In this document: positions 43,655 through 51,624 of the stretch, one piece after another | Position numbering within the stretch: the first letter of the stretch is position 1 | Layout of the letters: every line of letters starts with the position of its first letter | Assembly (NCBI RefSeq): GCF_025567285.1 | Contig: NZ_JAOQJT010000003.1 | Location: forward strand, 376,971-440,970 | DNA from: Coprococcus aceti | Lineage (GTDB): Bacteria; Bacillota; Clostridia; Lachnospirales; Lachnospiraceae | Direction of reading: 5' to 3' | Length of the DNA stretch: 64,000 nucleotides | Translations under genes and position numbers: made by a program | The notes under the pieces: model-generated | Told to the model about the DNA's origin: nothing | Databases searched by the model: none | What the model saw: only the letters and a program-made list of their open reading frames with translations

Positions 43655-46237
43655 TTACTTGACACGTATGAAATCAGATCTTATATAGCCCGTATATTTT
43701 CTGGAGCCTCTGGTGTATGTGACCTTATACCAGATATATCTTCCAGACTTTGCGTAGCCGGAGATCTTGACCTTTGAACCCCTTGCAAGCGTTCTGACTA
43801 CTCTGCTGTTTGTTCCGGCTTTTGCACGGAGGTTTACGCTGCTGTCAGTGATCGTTCCGGTAAGAGATGTATTCTTGATCGGTGCTTTTGAAATTGCACC
43901 GTAGTATATCTTGCCGTTGTACTTCATGTAAGCAAGAACACGGTAACCGTAGCCTCTTCTGAGGTTAGGAACAAAACAGAAATTTGTCTTGTTGGATGTT
44001 ATCTTCTTAACTCTTGTGTATTTGTTTGCCTTCTGATCATACTTGTATACGATGTAGCCGTCAGCGTATGACAGCTTTGACCACTGGAGGAATCTCTGCG
44101 ATCCAAGTGGTGTGTATTTGAAGGATGACGTAAAGGTTGCCGGGAGAGTGCAGGAGCTGAAATCCTTGCGGTCACTGAAGCCTGTGAATCCATTCCGCTC
44201 TGTGTATGCTCTCACTCCAAATTTGTATTCTGTTCCGGCTTTAAGTCCTGTAAATGTGTATGTTCTGTTGCTGCTTCCGCTGATACGTGCCACCTGCTCA
44301 AATGACTTGCTGGACGTATTATATTTGTATACCGTGTAGCCCGTGGCATCAGATATCTGTGTCCATCTTATGGTCACGGAATTGGCTGTCCTTGATGCGG
44401 TTGCGATCTGGGAAGGAACAGCAGGTCCGGTAAATCCGCTCACTGCGCTGGCTGTCTCTGTGTAGTGGTATGTTCCATTTTTCTTGTAATATGCACATAC
44501 CGTGTAGCTGTACTCAGTTGAATGAGGAAGTCCCTTGTGTGTGTATGTGTCAGTAGACTTGGAAGAGATCTTTGCAAGCCTTGTCCAAGTAGCATTGGAT
44601 GGCTCCCATACATATACGATGTATCCGTCAACATTTTCCTGCTTATTCCACTTCAGTGTAAGTGAGCTTGTGTAGGCTGAAGTGATCTTGAGCCCTGTAA
44701 CCTCGCCTGGGTCGGTGGTTATGGCCTTGGCATCTGACAGAACGTGCCAGATGGTGTTGGTATCAGTTGTTGTGTATGCGCGTACCTTGTAGTTATATTT
44801 TGTGCCAGGATTGAGCTGGCTGTCGGTAACCTCGCAGTCGTCAGGAGAATTGGTCGTGGCAATCGTCTCGTAGCTGCCTGATGAACCGTTGCTTCTGTAT
44901 ACTCTGTATCCTGTTGCTGCAGGGATAGGTGACCATGAAAGTTTTACAGATGTAGGCGCTGTAACTGCAGCCGCAAAGTTCTCTATGGTATCAGCTATTG
45001 TAATGCCGGTACACTCTGCTGAGTAGGCTCCGTAGATGGCTCCTGAGCTCAATTTGTAATATCCGCGTACCTTGTATGTATACTTTTTACCGTCCTGAAG
45101 ATTCTTATCTGTAAATGTAGTCGTTCCGGCACCCTTGGCAATTCCCACGGAGACGTATTTATCTTCGGAGCTGTCGTAACGTACTATCTGGTAAGCATAG
45201 ACCTCAGGGATCTTCGTCCATGTCAGTGTGATAGTGGAGTCTGTGCACGCTGACTGTGTCAGAGATGAAGGCGCGGCAGGAGATTTGACATATCTGAAAT
45301 TCATATCAGTTGCATTGCTGATTCCTGACACCTTGCCGACGTCGCTGTACTGCCAGTATGAATGTTTCACTGTGAGAGTGTCCGTGTCGTTGTACTGGGC
45401 ATTCCATATAGGATATGACTGTGCGATCGAAGATGCGTTCATGTCGTCTGTGATGACAGTCTTGCTGGCGTAGATCATGCCTACGTAGCCCTTTGATTCA
45501 ACTGCCGCACAGAATGCTTTTATGACATGTGTAGCTGCACTCTTGGAAAGGTGGGCGTTGTACAGACGACCGCTCAGACCTCCATCTTCCCATGCGTATT
45601 CATAATCCATGACAACGGGATAAGTTATGTTGTAGCCTGAGATCAGGTCGGTAGTGTATTTGGCTTCTGTCTTGGCCTCCGATGTGCTGATGGCCTGTGA
45701 GTAGAAGTACACACCCACGTCAACACCTGCATTCAGTGCATTTTTGATATTATCCTTGTATGTAGAATCGATGAAATATTTTCCTGAACCGTAGTAGCGT
45801 CCACCCACACGTATGAATGCGTAGGATATTCCTGCGGCTTTAACCTTTTTCCAGTTGATGTTGTCGCCGTTCCACTCGGATACGTCTATGCCCTTGATGA
45901 CTTTGTAGCCATCGAACATGGAAGAGTGGGTATATCTGGCACTCAGCGTAGCTATATCGCCGGTGGCGTTGTAATCGGATTGACGCTGGAGCTGTTTGAT
46001 GGTTTCGGGATCGTTATTATACAACTCGTATATGTGATCGATCTCTGTACCGTCCAGCTCTGTGTAGTCGAAGTTTCCATCGTCCACCACCTGCTGTACA
46101 TCCTCCCTCGTTGATGTAACGCTTATGTCGGACATGTTTGCGGCATAGGCTGTTTCGGGCACGTTGCCGGCAAATGCGAATACACTTATACCCAGAGCAG
46201 CGCCCAGAATTATCCTGGTAAATTTTCTGATAATCAT
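43655..46237 (-). CDS. Secreted GH25 lysozyme with five FN3 modules and SH3 domain (copy 2)
   Basis: Exported muramidase of 860 residues with the same plan as copy 1: signal peptide (about 1-33), acidic pre-domain, GH25 domain (about 115-312; D118, D211, E213), then five FN3-like modules and an SH3 domain ending 'YTGYIRSDFIRVK'. The pre-domain lines 'VVDDGNFDYTELDGTEIDHI' and 'NDPETIKQLQ' are nearly the same as in copy 1. The two extra FN3 modules lie in the middle of the array. GGGAGG precedes the ATG. It has a good promoter and a WalR-like box upstream. Confidence 0.93.
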   Translation of the reverse strand: MIIRKFTRIILGAALGISVFAFAGNVPETAYAANMSDISVTSTREDVQQVVDDGNFDYTELDGTEIDHIYELYNNDPETIKQLQRQSDYNATGDIATLSARYTHSSMFDGYKVIKGIDVSEWNGDNINWKKVKAAGISYAFIRVGGRYYGSGKYFIDSTYKDNIKNALNAGVDVGVYFYSQAISTSEAKTEAKYTTDLISGYNITYPVVMDYEYAWEDGGLSGRLYNAHLSKSAATHVIKAFCAAVESKGYVGMIYASKTVITDDMNASSIAQSYPIWNAQYNDTDTLTVKHSYWQYSDVGKVSGISNATDMNFRYVKSPAAPSSLTQSACTDSTITLTWTKIPEVYAYQIVRYDSSEDKYVSVGIAKGAGTTTFTDKNLQDGKKYTYKVRGYYKLSSGAIYGAYSAECTGITIADTIENFAAAVTAPTSVKLSWSPIPAATGYRVYRSNGSSGSYETIATTNSPDDCEVTDSQLNPGTKYNYKVRAYTTTDTNTIWHVLSDAKAITTDPGEVTGLKITSAYTSSLTLKWNKQENVDGYIVYVWEPSNATWTRLAKISSKSTDTYTHKGLPHSTEYSYTVCAYYKKNGTYHYTETASAVSGFTGPAVPSQIATASRTANSVTIRWTQISDATGYTVYKYNTSSKSFEQVARISGSSNRTYTFTGLKAGTEYKFGVRAYTERNGFTGFSDRKDFSSCTLPATFTSSFKYTPLGSQRFLQWSKLSYADGYIVYKYDQKANKYTRVKKITSNKTNFCFVPNLRRGYGYRVLAYMKYNGKIYYGAISKAPIKNTSLTGTITDSSVNLRAKAGTNSRVVRTLARGSKVKISGYAKSGRYIWYKVTYTRGSRKYTGYIRSDFIRVK

Positions 46238-46278
46238 GAATTCCTCCCGTTTTGTAAAAAGTTTTGAGCACAGTTTAC

Positions 46279-46307
46279 ATAATATAATGTACGCTATGAA
46301 AAGTCAA
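46279..46307 (-). promoter_or_regulatory. Promoter of GH25 copy 2
   Basis: On the minus strand TTGACT (46307-46302), a 17-base spacer and TATTAT (46284-46279). Confidence 0.65.
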
Positions 46308-46324
46308 TAAAACTGCACTGATTT

Positions 46325-46341
46325 GTTACGAATATATTACA
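46325..46341 (-). promoter_or_regulatory. WalR-like box upstream of GH25 copy 2
   Basis: TGTAAT-N5-CGTAAC on the minus strand, 17 bases upstream of the -35, a usual position for an activating regulator. 11 of 12 positions fit the WalR consensus. Confidence 0.55.
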
Positions 46342-46441
46342 AAATGCTTATTAAAATCCAGCTAAAACATAAAGCCTGAATGAAAAACAAGAAAAAAGTC
46401 GGTAAAGGTTGATGTTTTTCATATTAAATACATAAAGTCTA

Positions 46442-46450
46442 TGTTATAAT
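46442..46450 (+). promoter_or_regulatory. Extended -10 promoter
   Basis: TGT-TATAAT (TATAAT at 46445-46450), 35 bases before the TTG start of the DUF1189-like gene. Confidence 0.5.
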
Positions 46451-46484
46451 TAGCAGGCATATGAAATTTGGAGGACAATAACTG

Positions 46485-47396
46485 TTGGATGATAAAAAAA
46501 GAGTTGGATTTTTAGGCGCGTTGAAGAACATGTTCGTAGGTGTCGCAAAACCGGAAGCTTATTACAGAAATGGACGATTTGGACGGATGTCATCGGCGAT
46601 GCTGATAACATTTATCATGAGCACACTGACTTATCTGGTGATATTCTTTATTCCATATAACCAGTTGTTTGGCGGCGGAAGGTTTGCGGACAGGATAGAC
46701 CGGAATATGGAGGATTTTTCACTGACCGGAGATGGCTTTTACTACGATGGGACATTCGACTGGTCGGATGATGAGAACATGTCCTACATAAAGATCGACA
46801 CATCGAAGACGAAAGTGGATGAAGCTGTTGCAAGAGACCTTGCTGCAGACGGCGGGTATCGTACCGTATTCATCATATCAGCGGATGAGATACTCACATA
46901 TAACTCAGGAAGAACACAGATCATAAGATGTAAGGATATATATGAATCCCTGAATGAGACATATGGATTCAAGGCTGTTACAAAGCAGGATGTGATCAAT
47001 CTCATAAATAAGCTCGACACACCAGTGCTTGTGCTTGCATGGGTATTGCAGATAATTGTTGGATTTGTGCTCACGTTGTTCTGGTCACTGCTCATAACGG
47101 TAGCGGGACTGATAGCGGCATCCATGAAGAAGATCGAGGTATCATTTGGCACTATTTACAAATCTGCCATATATATAAGGTTATTATGGTATTTCCTCAT
47201 GATGGTCATTGCAACATACATATGGCCGGCGAAGAGAACGATGGGGATGCTGGCGCTTTTCATATCTGTGATATACATATTTGCCGCTGTATCACAGTAT
47301 CATAAGAATAACCCGGATGACGATCCACAGGAAGATCCGGCACAGGTAGAACAGAATGATCTGGCGCAGGAATTTTCCCAGTATGAGCAAAGGTAA
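46485..47396 (+). CDS. DUF1189-like membrane protein
   Basis: Protein of 303 residues: N-terminal helix about 38-57, an extracytoplasmic acidic domain (about 60-180), then three to four helices (about 183-215, 230-250, 255-275) and a Gln/Asp-rich tail. The layout matches DUF1189 proteins of Firmicutes; function unknown. Start is TTG 46485, with GGAGGA 9 bases upstream; no in-frame ATG is close. Followed by pyruvate kinase after 57 bases. Confidence 0.75.
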   Translation: MDDKKRVGFLGALKNMFVGVAKPEAYYRNGRFGRMSSAMLITFIMSTLTYLVIFFIPYNQLFGGGRFADRIDRNMEDFSLTGDGFYYDGTFDWSDDENMSYIKIDTSKTKVDEAVARDLAADGGYRTVFIISADEILTYNSGRTQIIRCKDIYESLNETYGFKAVTKQDVINLINKLDTPVLVLAWVLQIIVGFVLTLFWSLLITVAGLIAASMKKIEVSFGTIYKSAIYIRLLWYFLMMVIATYIWPAKRTMGMLALFISVIYIFAAVSQYHKNNPDDDPQEDPAQVEQNDLAQEFSQYEQR

Positions 47397-47453
47397 ATAA
47401 TTATAGAAGACACATTCAAATACAATATATAAAACAGTAGGAGGAGTATTCAT

Positions 47454-49199
47454 ATGAATTTGAGAAAGACAAAGATAATTTGTACATTGGGACCGGCGAC
47501 GGACGATGATGAGGTGCTCAGAAAGCTCATGATCGAGGGGATGGATGTTGCCAGATTCAATTTTTCTCATGGTGATCATGCCCAGCACAGGAAGAACAAG
47601 GACAGAGTGGAGAAGCTTCGTGAGGAGCTTGGACTTCCGGTTGCAACACTGCTTGATACTAAGGGCCCGGAGATAAGAGTTGGGGACTTCAAGGAGGGCA
47701 AGGTTGAACTCGTAGAAGGACAGACATTTACACTGACGACAGAGGATGTGGTGGGCGACCAGGCAAAGGTATCCATTACATACAAGAATCTTGTGAACGA
47801 TGTCAAGCCGGGAGATACCATACTCATCGATGACGGCCTTATAAATATGAAGATAGAGAAGGTTACTGATAAAGATATCGTGTGCCGCGTGGAGAATGGC
47901 GGACCTGTATCAAACCACAAGGGTGTAAATGTTCCAAGAGTTAACCTCACCATGCCATACATAAGCGATGTAGACAGGGCGGATATAATCTTTGGTATTG
48001 AGAATGATTTCGATTTCATCGCTGCATCATTTGTAAGATCAGCCGACGATATACTTGAGATCAGGAAGATCCTTGACGAGTATGAGTGTGACAATATCAA
48101 TATCATCGCCAAGATTGAGAATATGCAGGGCGTTGACAATATAGACGACATAATCAGAGTGTCCGATGGAATCATGGTCGCAAGAGGAGATATGGGTGTT
48201 GAGATACCTCTTGAGGATGTGCCTATCATCCAGAAGATGATCATCAAGAAGGTATACAATGCGGACAAGCAGGTCATAACAGCTACACAGATGCTTGACT
48301 CCATGATGATACATCCAAGACCTACCAGAGCAGAGGCGACAGATGTTGCAAATGCCATATATGACGGAACAAGTGCAATCATGCTCTCAGGAGAGACCGC
48401 AGCGGGCAAGTATCCGGTTGAGGCTCTTCACACCATGAAGACCATCGCAGAGAGAGCAGAGCGAGACATAGATTACAACAAGAGATTCTTCAACAGGGAT
48501 GCGGTGCAGAATCCTGATATAACGAGTGCTATATCACATGCGACATGTACAACGGCCATAGACCTTGCAGCGGCAGCCATCATCACTGTTACCAAGTCAG
48601 GAAAGACAGCGAGAATGCTCTCAAAGTACAGACCAAAATGTCCGATCATCGGATGTACCCCTGTTAAGAAGGTTGCCAGACAGATCAATCTTTCATGGGG
48701 AGTTCAGCCTCTTCTTATAGGTGAGGAGAACAACACTGACGATCTCTTCGAGCATGCTGTTGATGCGGCAAAGAAGCACGGCTATGTTAAGGACGGTGAG
48801 GTGACTGTAATCACCGCCGGAGTCCCACTTGGCGTGACCGGCACGACAAACCTGATAAAGGTACACGTTGTAGGACATATCCTTGTAAAGGGCTTCTCTA
48901 TAAATGAGAGATCTGCAACCGCACCGCTCTGTGTATGCGAGTCAGAGGATGAGCTCATCAAGAACTATAAGGATGGAGACATAATCGTCATAAATGAGAC
49001 CAGCAACAGGATCATGGATCAGCTCAAGACTGCATCTGCGATCGTGTGTGAGAAGAACGGTGGCAATTCACATGCTGCCATAGTCGGACTCAGCCGTGAC
49101 ATACCTGTTATCCTGGGTGCACAGAACGCGACCAAGATACTTAAGTCTGGCGCTATAGTTACTGTAAATGGCGAGGATGGAGTTGTAATTTCAAACTAG
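47454..49199 (+). CDS. pyk: Pyruvate kinase
   Basis: Glycolytic enzyme of 581 residues converting PEP and ADP to pyruvate and ATP. 'RKTKIICTLGPATDDDEVLR', 'DTKGPEIR', the catalytic 'IIAKIENMQGVDNIDDI' and 'MVARGDMGVEIP' are complete. The last ~100 residues form the extra PEP-utilising mobile domain found in Bacillus-type enzymes, with 'NGGNSHAAIVGLSRDIPVI' including its His. AGGAGG precedes the ATG. Confidence 0.97.
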   Translation: MNLRKTKIICTLGPATDDDEVLRKLMIEGMDVARFNFSHGDHAQHRKNKDRVEKLREELGLPVATLLDTKGPEIRVGDFKEGKVELVEGQTFTLTTEDVVGDQAKVSITYKNLVNDVKPGDTILIDDGLINMKIEKVTDKDIVCRVENGGPVSNHKGVNVPRVNLTMPYISDVDRADIIFGIENDFDFIAASFVRSADDILEIRKILDEYECDNINIIAKIENMQGVDNIDDIIRVSDGIMVARGDMGVEIPLEDVPIIQKMIIKKVYNADKQVITATQMLDSMMIHPRPTRAEATDVANAIYDGTSAIMLSGETAAGKYPVEALHTMKTIAERAERDIDYNKRFFNRDAVQNPDITSAISHATCTTAIDLAAAAIITVTKSGKTARMLSKYRPKCPIIGCTPVKKVARQINLSWGVQPLLIGEENNTDDLFEHAVDAAKKHGYVKDGEVTVITAGVPLGVTGTTNLIKVHVVGHILVKGFSINERSATAPLCVCESEDELIKNYKDGDIIVINETSNRIMDQLKTASAIVCEKNGGNSHAAIVGLSRDIPVILGAQNATKILKSGAIVTVNGEDGVVISN

Positions 49200-49203
49200 T
49201 ATA

Positions 49204-49220
49204 TGTAACAAATATGTAAC
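49204..49220 (+). promoter_or_regulatory. WalR-like box 1 upstream of NlpC/P60 gene
   Basis: TGTAAC-N5-TGTAAC, an exact match to the WalR direct repeat TGTWAH-N5-TGTWAH, 40 bases upstream of the -35 element. Confidence 0.65.
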
Positions 49221-49259
49221 AAAAAATAAATACAAACGTATAAAACAACGCCTCCTGTG

Positions 49260-49288
49260 TTGACAAATGTAATCATTATTGCTATACT
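49260..49288 (+). promoter_or_regulatory. Promoter of NlpC/P60 gene
   Basis: TTGACA (49260-49265), 17-base spacer, TATACT (49283-49288). Confidence 0.85.
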
Positions 49289-49298
49289 ACAATAGATT

Positions 49299-49315
49299 TG
49301 TAACAAAGATGTAAT
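49299..49315 (+). promoter_or_regulatory. WalR-like box 2, downstream of the -10
   Basis: TGTAAC-N5-TGTAAT, again an exact consensus match, lying just after the predicted transcript start where binding would block rather than help transcription. Confidence 0.6.
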
Positions 49316-49353
49316 AATTGTTGCGTTAAGATCAGCACAGGAGGTTTTTTATA

Positions 49354-50715
49354 ATGTCTAAAGCAAAGTCATTTAAGAAGACTATAGTTGTTGCTGCAGC
49401 GGCAGGAATGATGATCACCACTTCCATAGGAACGGTGAGCGCGGGACAGATATACAGCGATTCAACTGTAGGTATTTCATCTGCATTTGACAGATATGCT
49501 AACACCCTTGCGGGCAATGATAAAAACGCAGGCGATGCTGCAAAGGCGGCAACGTCCACAGATGCACAGAAGACTACAGCATCCGCAGGAAAGAATGCTG
49601 CGGAGGCTAAGAAGGACAAGACAAGCGAAGAGAACAAGGTGAAATATCCTGATTTCAAGGATAAGTGTCTTGTTGCCACCGAGGATTATGTGAATATAAG
49701 ATCGGGAGCCGGAACTGATTCAGATGTAGTTGGTATCATAGGGAACAATGGAATAGCAACCATAGAGAAGAAGGGCAAGGAGTGGACCAAGGTCACATCA
49801 GGTGACTGTACAGGATATATAAGGAATGACCTGCTTCTTTTTGGAGATGATGCGGGAGCCTATGCCGAGGCGAACTGTCCGAAGCAGGTAACTGTCAATA
49901 CAGAGACACTCAACGTAAGAACAGAGGCTGATGTGAACTCCGACTGTATAACACAGGTTGGATCAGGCCAGAGCTTTGATGTCATATCACAGGATGATAA
50001 ATGGGTGCAGATAGCACTTGACGACGAGACGAATGGTTATGTCAGCACTGAATTTGTAGATGATACATATGCATTTGCAACTGCCAAGTCCATGGAGCAG
50101 ATCCAGGCAGAGCTTGATGCGAAGGCTGCGGAAGAAAAGGCGGCAGAGGAGCAGGCAAGACAGGAACAGGAGAGCGCAGACGAGGCAGAAGCTGAGGACG
50201 CATCAGATGACAGCCAGAGCACAGAGGATGATTCCTACACGCCAGATCAGCCGGATACAGATTCTGCAGATCAGTCATCGGATACATCAGACGACACATC
50301 ATCTGACAGCAGCGATTCAGACGATTCACAGAACAATGTAGTGGCACCGAGCGGCCAGACAGGAATAGACCTTGCGAACTTTGCAACACAGTTTGTGGGT
50401 AATCCATATGTATATGGCGGATCGAGCCTTACGGATGGAGCTGACTGTTCAGGCTTTGTCATGGCTGTATACGCTCAGTTTGGATATTCACTTCCACACT
50501 CAGCGGGAGCACAGTCACAGTATGGAACAAGAGTAGACACTTCAAGTCTTGAGCCTGGAGACATACTTTTCTATGGAGACAGCTCTATAGAGCACTGCGC
50601 TATATATATCGGAGACGGAATGATAGTACATGCCAGCACAGAGGAGACCGGTATCAAGATATCCTCTGCATTCTACAGAGATCCGCTCTGTGCAGTCAGA
50701 ATCATAGGACAGTAG
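49354..50715 (+). CDS. Secreted SH3-NlpC/P60 peptidoglycan endopeptidase
   Basis: Exported protein of 453 residues. Signal peptide about 1-30. Two SH3b domains (about 108-170 and 173-240: 'DYVNIRSGAGTDSDVVGIIG' and 'TLNVRTEADVNSDCITQVGS'), then a Gln/Glu coiled stretch and a long Ser/Asp-rich linker (about 275-330). The C-terminal NlpC/P60 domain has catalytic C365 in 'GADCSGFVMAVYAQFGYSLP', His in 'SIEHCAIYIGDG' and a further 'IVHAST'. It cleaves D-Glu-DAP-type stem peptide bonds in the cell wall. Flanked by two WalR-like boxes. Confidence 0.94.
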   Translation: MSKAKSFKKTIVVAAAAGMMITTSIGTVSAGQIYSDSTVGISSAFDRYANTLAGNDKNAGDAAKAATSTDAQKTTASAGKNAAEAKKDKTSEENKVKYPDFKDKCLVATEDYVNIRSGAGTDSDVVGIIGNNGIATIEKKGKEWTKVTSGDCTGYIRNDLLLFGDDAGAYAEANCPKQVTVNTETLNVRTEADVNSDCITQVGSGQSFDVISQDDKWVQIALDDETNGYVSTEFVDDTYAFATAKSMEQIQAELDAKAAEEKAAEEQARQEQESADEAEAEDASDDSQSTEDDSYTPDQPDTDSADQSSDTSDDTSSDSSDSDDSQNNVVAPSGQTGIDLANFATQFVGNPYVYGGSSLTDGADCSGFVMAVYAQFGYSLPHSAGAQSQYGTRVDTSSLEPGDILFYGDSSIEHCAIYIGDGMIVHASTEETGIKISSAFYRDPLCAVRIIGQ

Positions 50716-50751
50716 ACAAGCTGTATATAATAGGGTATAATGAATACATTG

Positions 50752-50781
50752 AAGCGCACATGGTATACATGTGCGCTTTTT
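50752..50781 (+). terminator. Rho-independent terminator after NlpC/P60 gene
   Basis: AAGCGCACATG (50752-50762) pairs with CATGTGCGCTT (50768-50778) around GTATA, followed by T to 50781. Confidence 0.93.
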
Positions 50782-50855
50782 GTGTAAAATGGCGAAAACA
50801 TGACAGCGAAAATAAATAAAGTTGTCAATATGCACATAAAAATACGTCAAATATA

Positions 50856-50883
50856 TTGAAAAAAAGACTCGTTGTGGTATAAT
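50856..50883 (+). promoter_or_regulatory. Promoter of hpf
   Basis: TTGAAA (50856-50861), 16-base spacer ending in TGG, then TATAAT (50878-50883), an extended -10. Confidence 0.8.
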
Positions 50884-50930
50884 GGTCATATCAATTTGGA
50901 TCATATCCAAAAAAGAAGGAGTTGGGCATC

Positions 50931-51458
50931 ATGAATTACATAATCAGCGGTAAGAACATTGAAGTTACAGAAGGACTTAGAAATGCAGTACAGGACAAGC
51001 TCTCAAAGCTTGAGAAGTACTTTGCGGCTGATACTGGCGCACAGGTCACATTCAGCGTTGAGAAAGATAGACAGAAGATAGAGGTAACGATTCCTATGAA
51101 GGGACATATCATCAGAGCCGAGCAGGTTAGTGATGACATGTATGTTTCGATCGATCTCGTTGTAGAGGTTATTGAGAGACAGGTTACCAAGCATCGTAAG
51201 AAGCTCATTGACAAGGAGCAGAATGTAGCATACCTGAACGATGCATTTGTCGACGAGGACGTTGAGGATGATGACGATATCAAGATCGTGAGAACTAAGA
51301 AGTTCGAAGTAAAACCTATGTATCCAGAGGATGCATGTATCCAGATGGATCTGCTTGGACATAATTTCTATGTATTCAGGAATGCAGAGTCAGATGAGGT
51401 CAATGTCGTATACAAGAGAAAGGGCGGCACATACGGAATCATCGAGCCTGAATATTAA
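50931..51458 (+). CDS. hpf: Long-form ribosome hibernation promoting factor
   Basis: Protein of 175 residues, the long HPF form that dimerises 70S ribosomes into 100S in stationary phase. The N-terminal RaiA/YfiA domain (1-100) starts 'MNYIISGKNIEVTEGLRNAV'; the C-terminal domain (about 120-175) has 'VVRTKKFEVKPM'-type and 'EACIQMDLLGHNFYVFRNAE'-type lines, here 'EDACIQMDLLGHNFYVFRNA'. ATG 50931 has AAGGAG 9 bases upstream. Own promoter and terminator make it a single-gene unit. Confidence 0.96.
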   Translation: MNYIISGKNIEVTEGLRNAVQDKLSKLEKYFAADTGAQVTFSVEKDRQKIEVTIPMKGHIIRAEQVSDDMYVSIDLVVEVIERQVTKHRKKLIDKEQNVAYLNDAFVDEDVEDDDDIKIVRTKKFEVKPMYPEDACIQMDLLGHNFYVFRNAESDEVNVVYKRKGGTYGIIEPEY

Positions 51459-51520
51459 GATCAGATATTGGCAAAAGCACGGTTAATATAAGTGCCGATG
51501 ATAATTGAATATAGTATTTT

Positions 51521-51555
51521 AAAGGAGACTTTCGGTTATAGAAGGTCTCCTTTTT
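51521..51555 (+). terminator. Rho-independent terminator after hpf
   Basis: AAAGGAGAC (51521-51529) pairs with GTCTCCTTT (51546-51553 region), with a T run to 51555. Confidence 0.9.
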
Positions 51556-51624
51556 GCTTGATATAAATGTCATATGATGTTAGAATGTACCCTGAATAAC
51601 GATAGCTAGGAGGTCAAAAACAAC

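Noticed and set aside
47576..48409. 277-codon open frame on the minus strand
   Set aside because: Antisense shadow of pyruvate kinase, with strong Ser/Ile bias and no recognisable motif.
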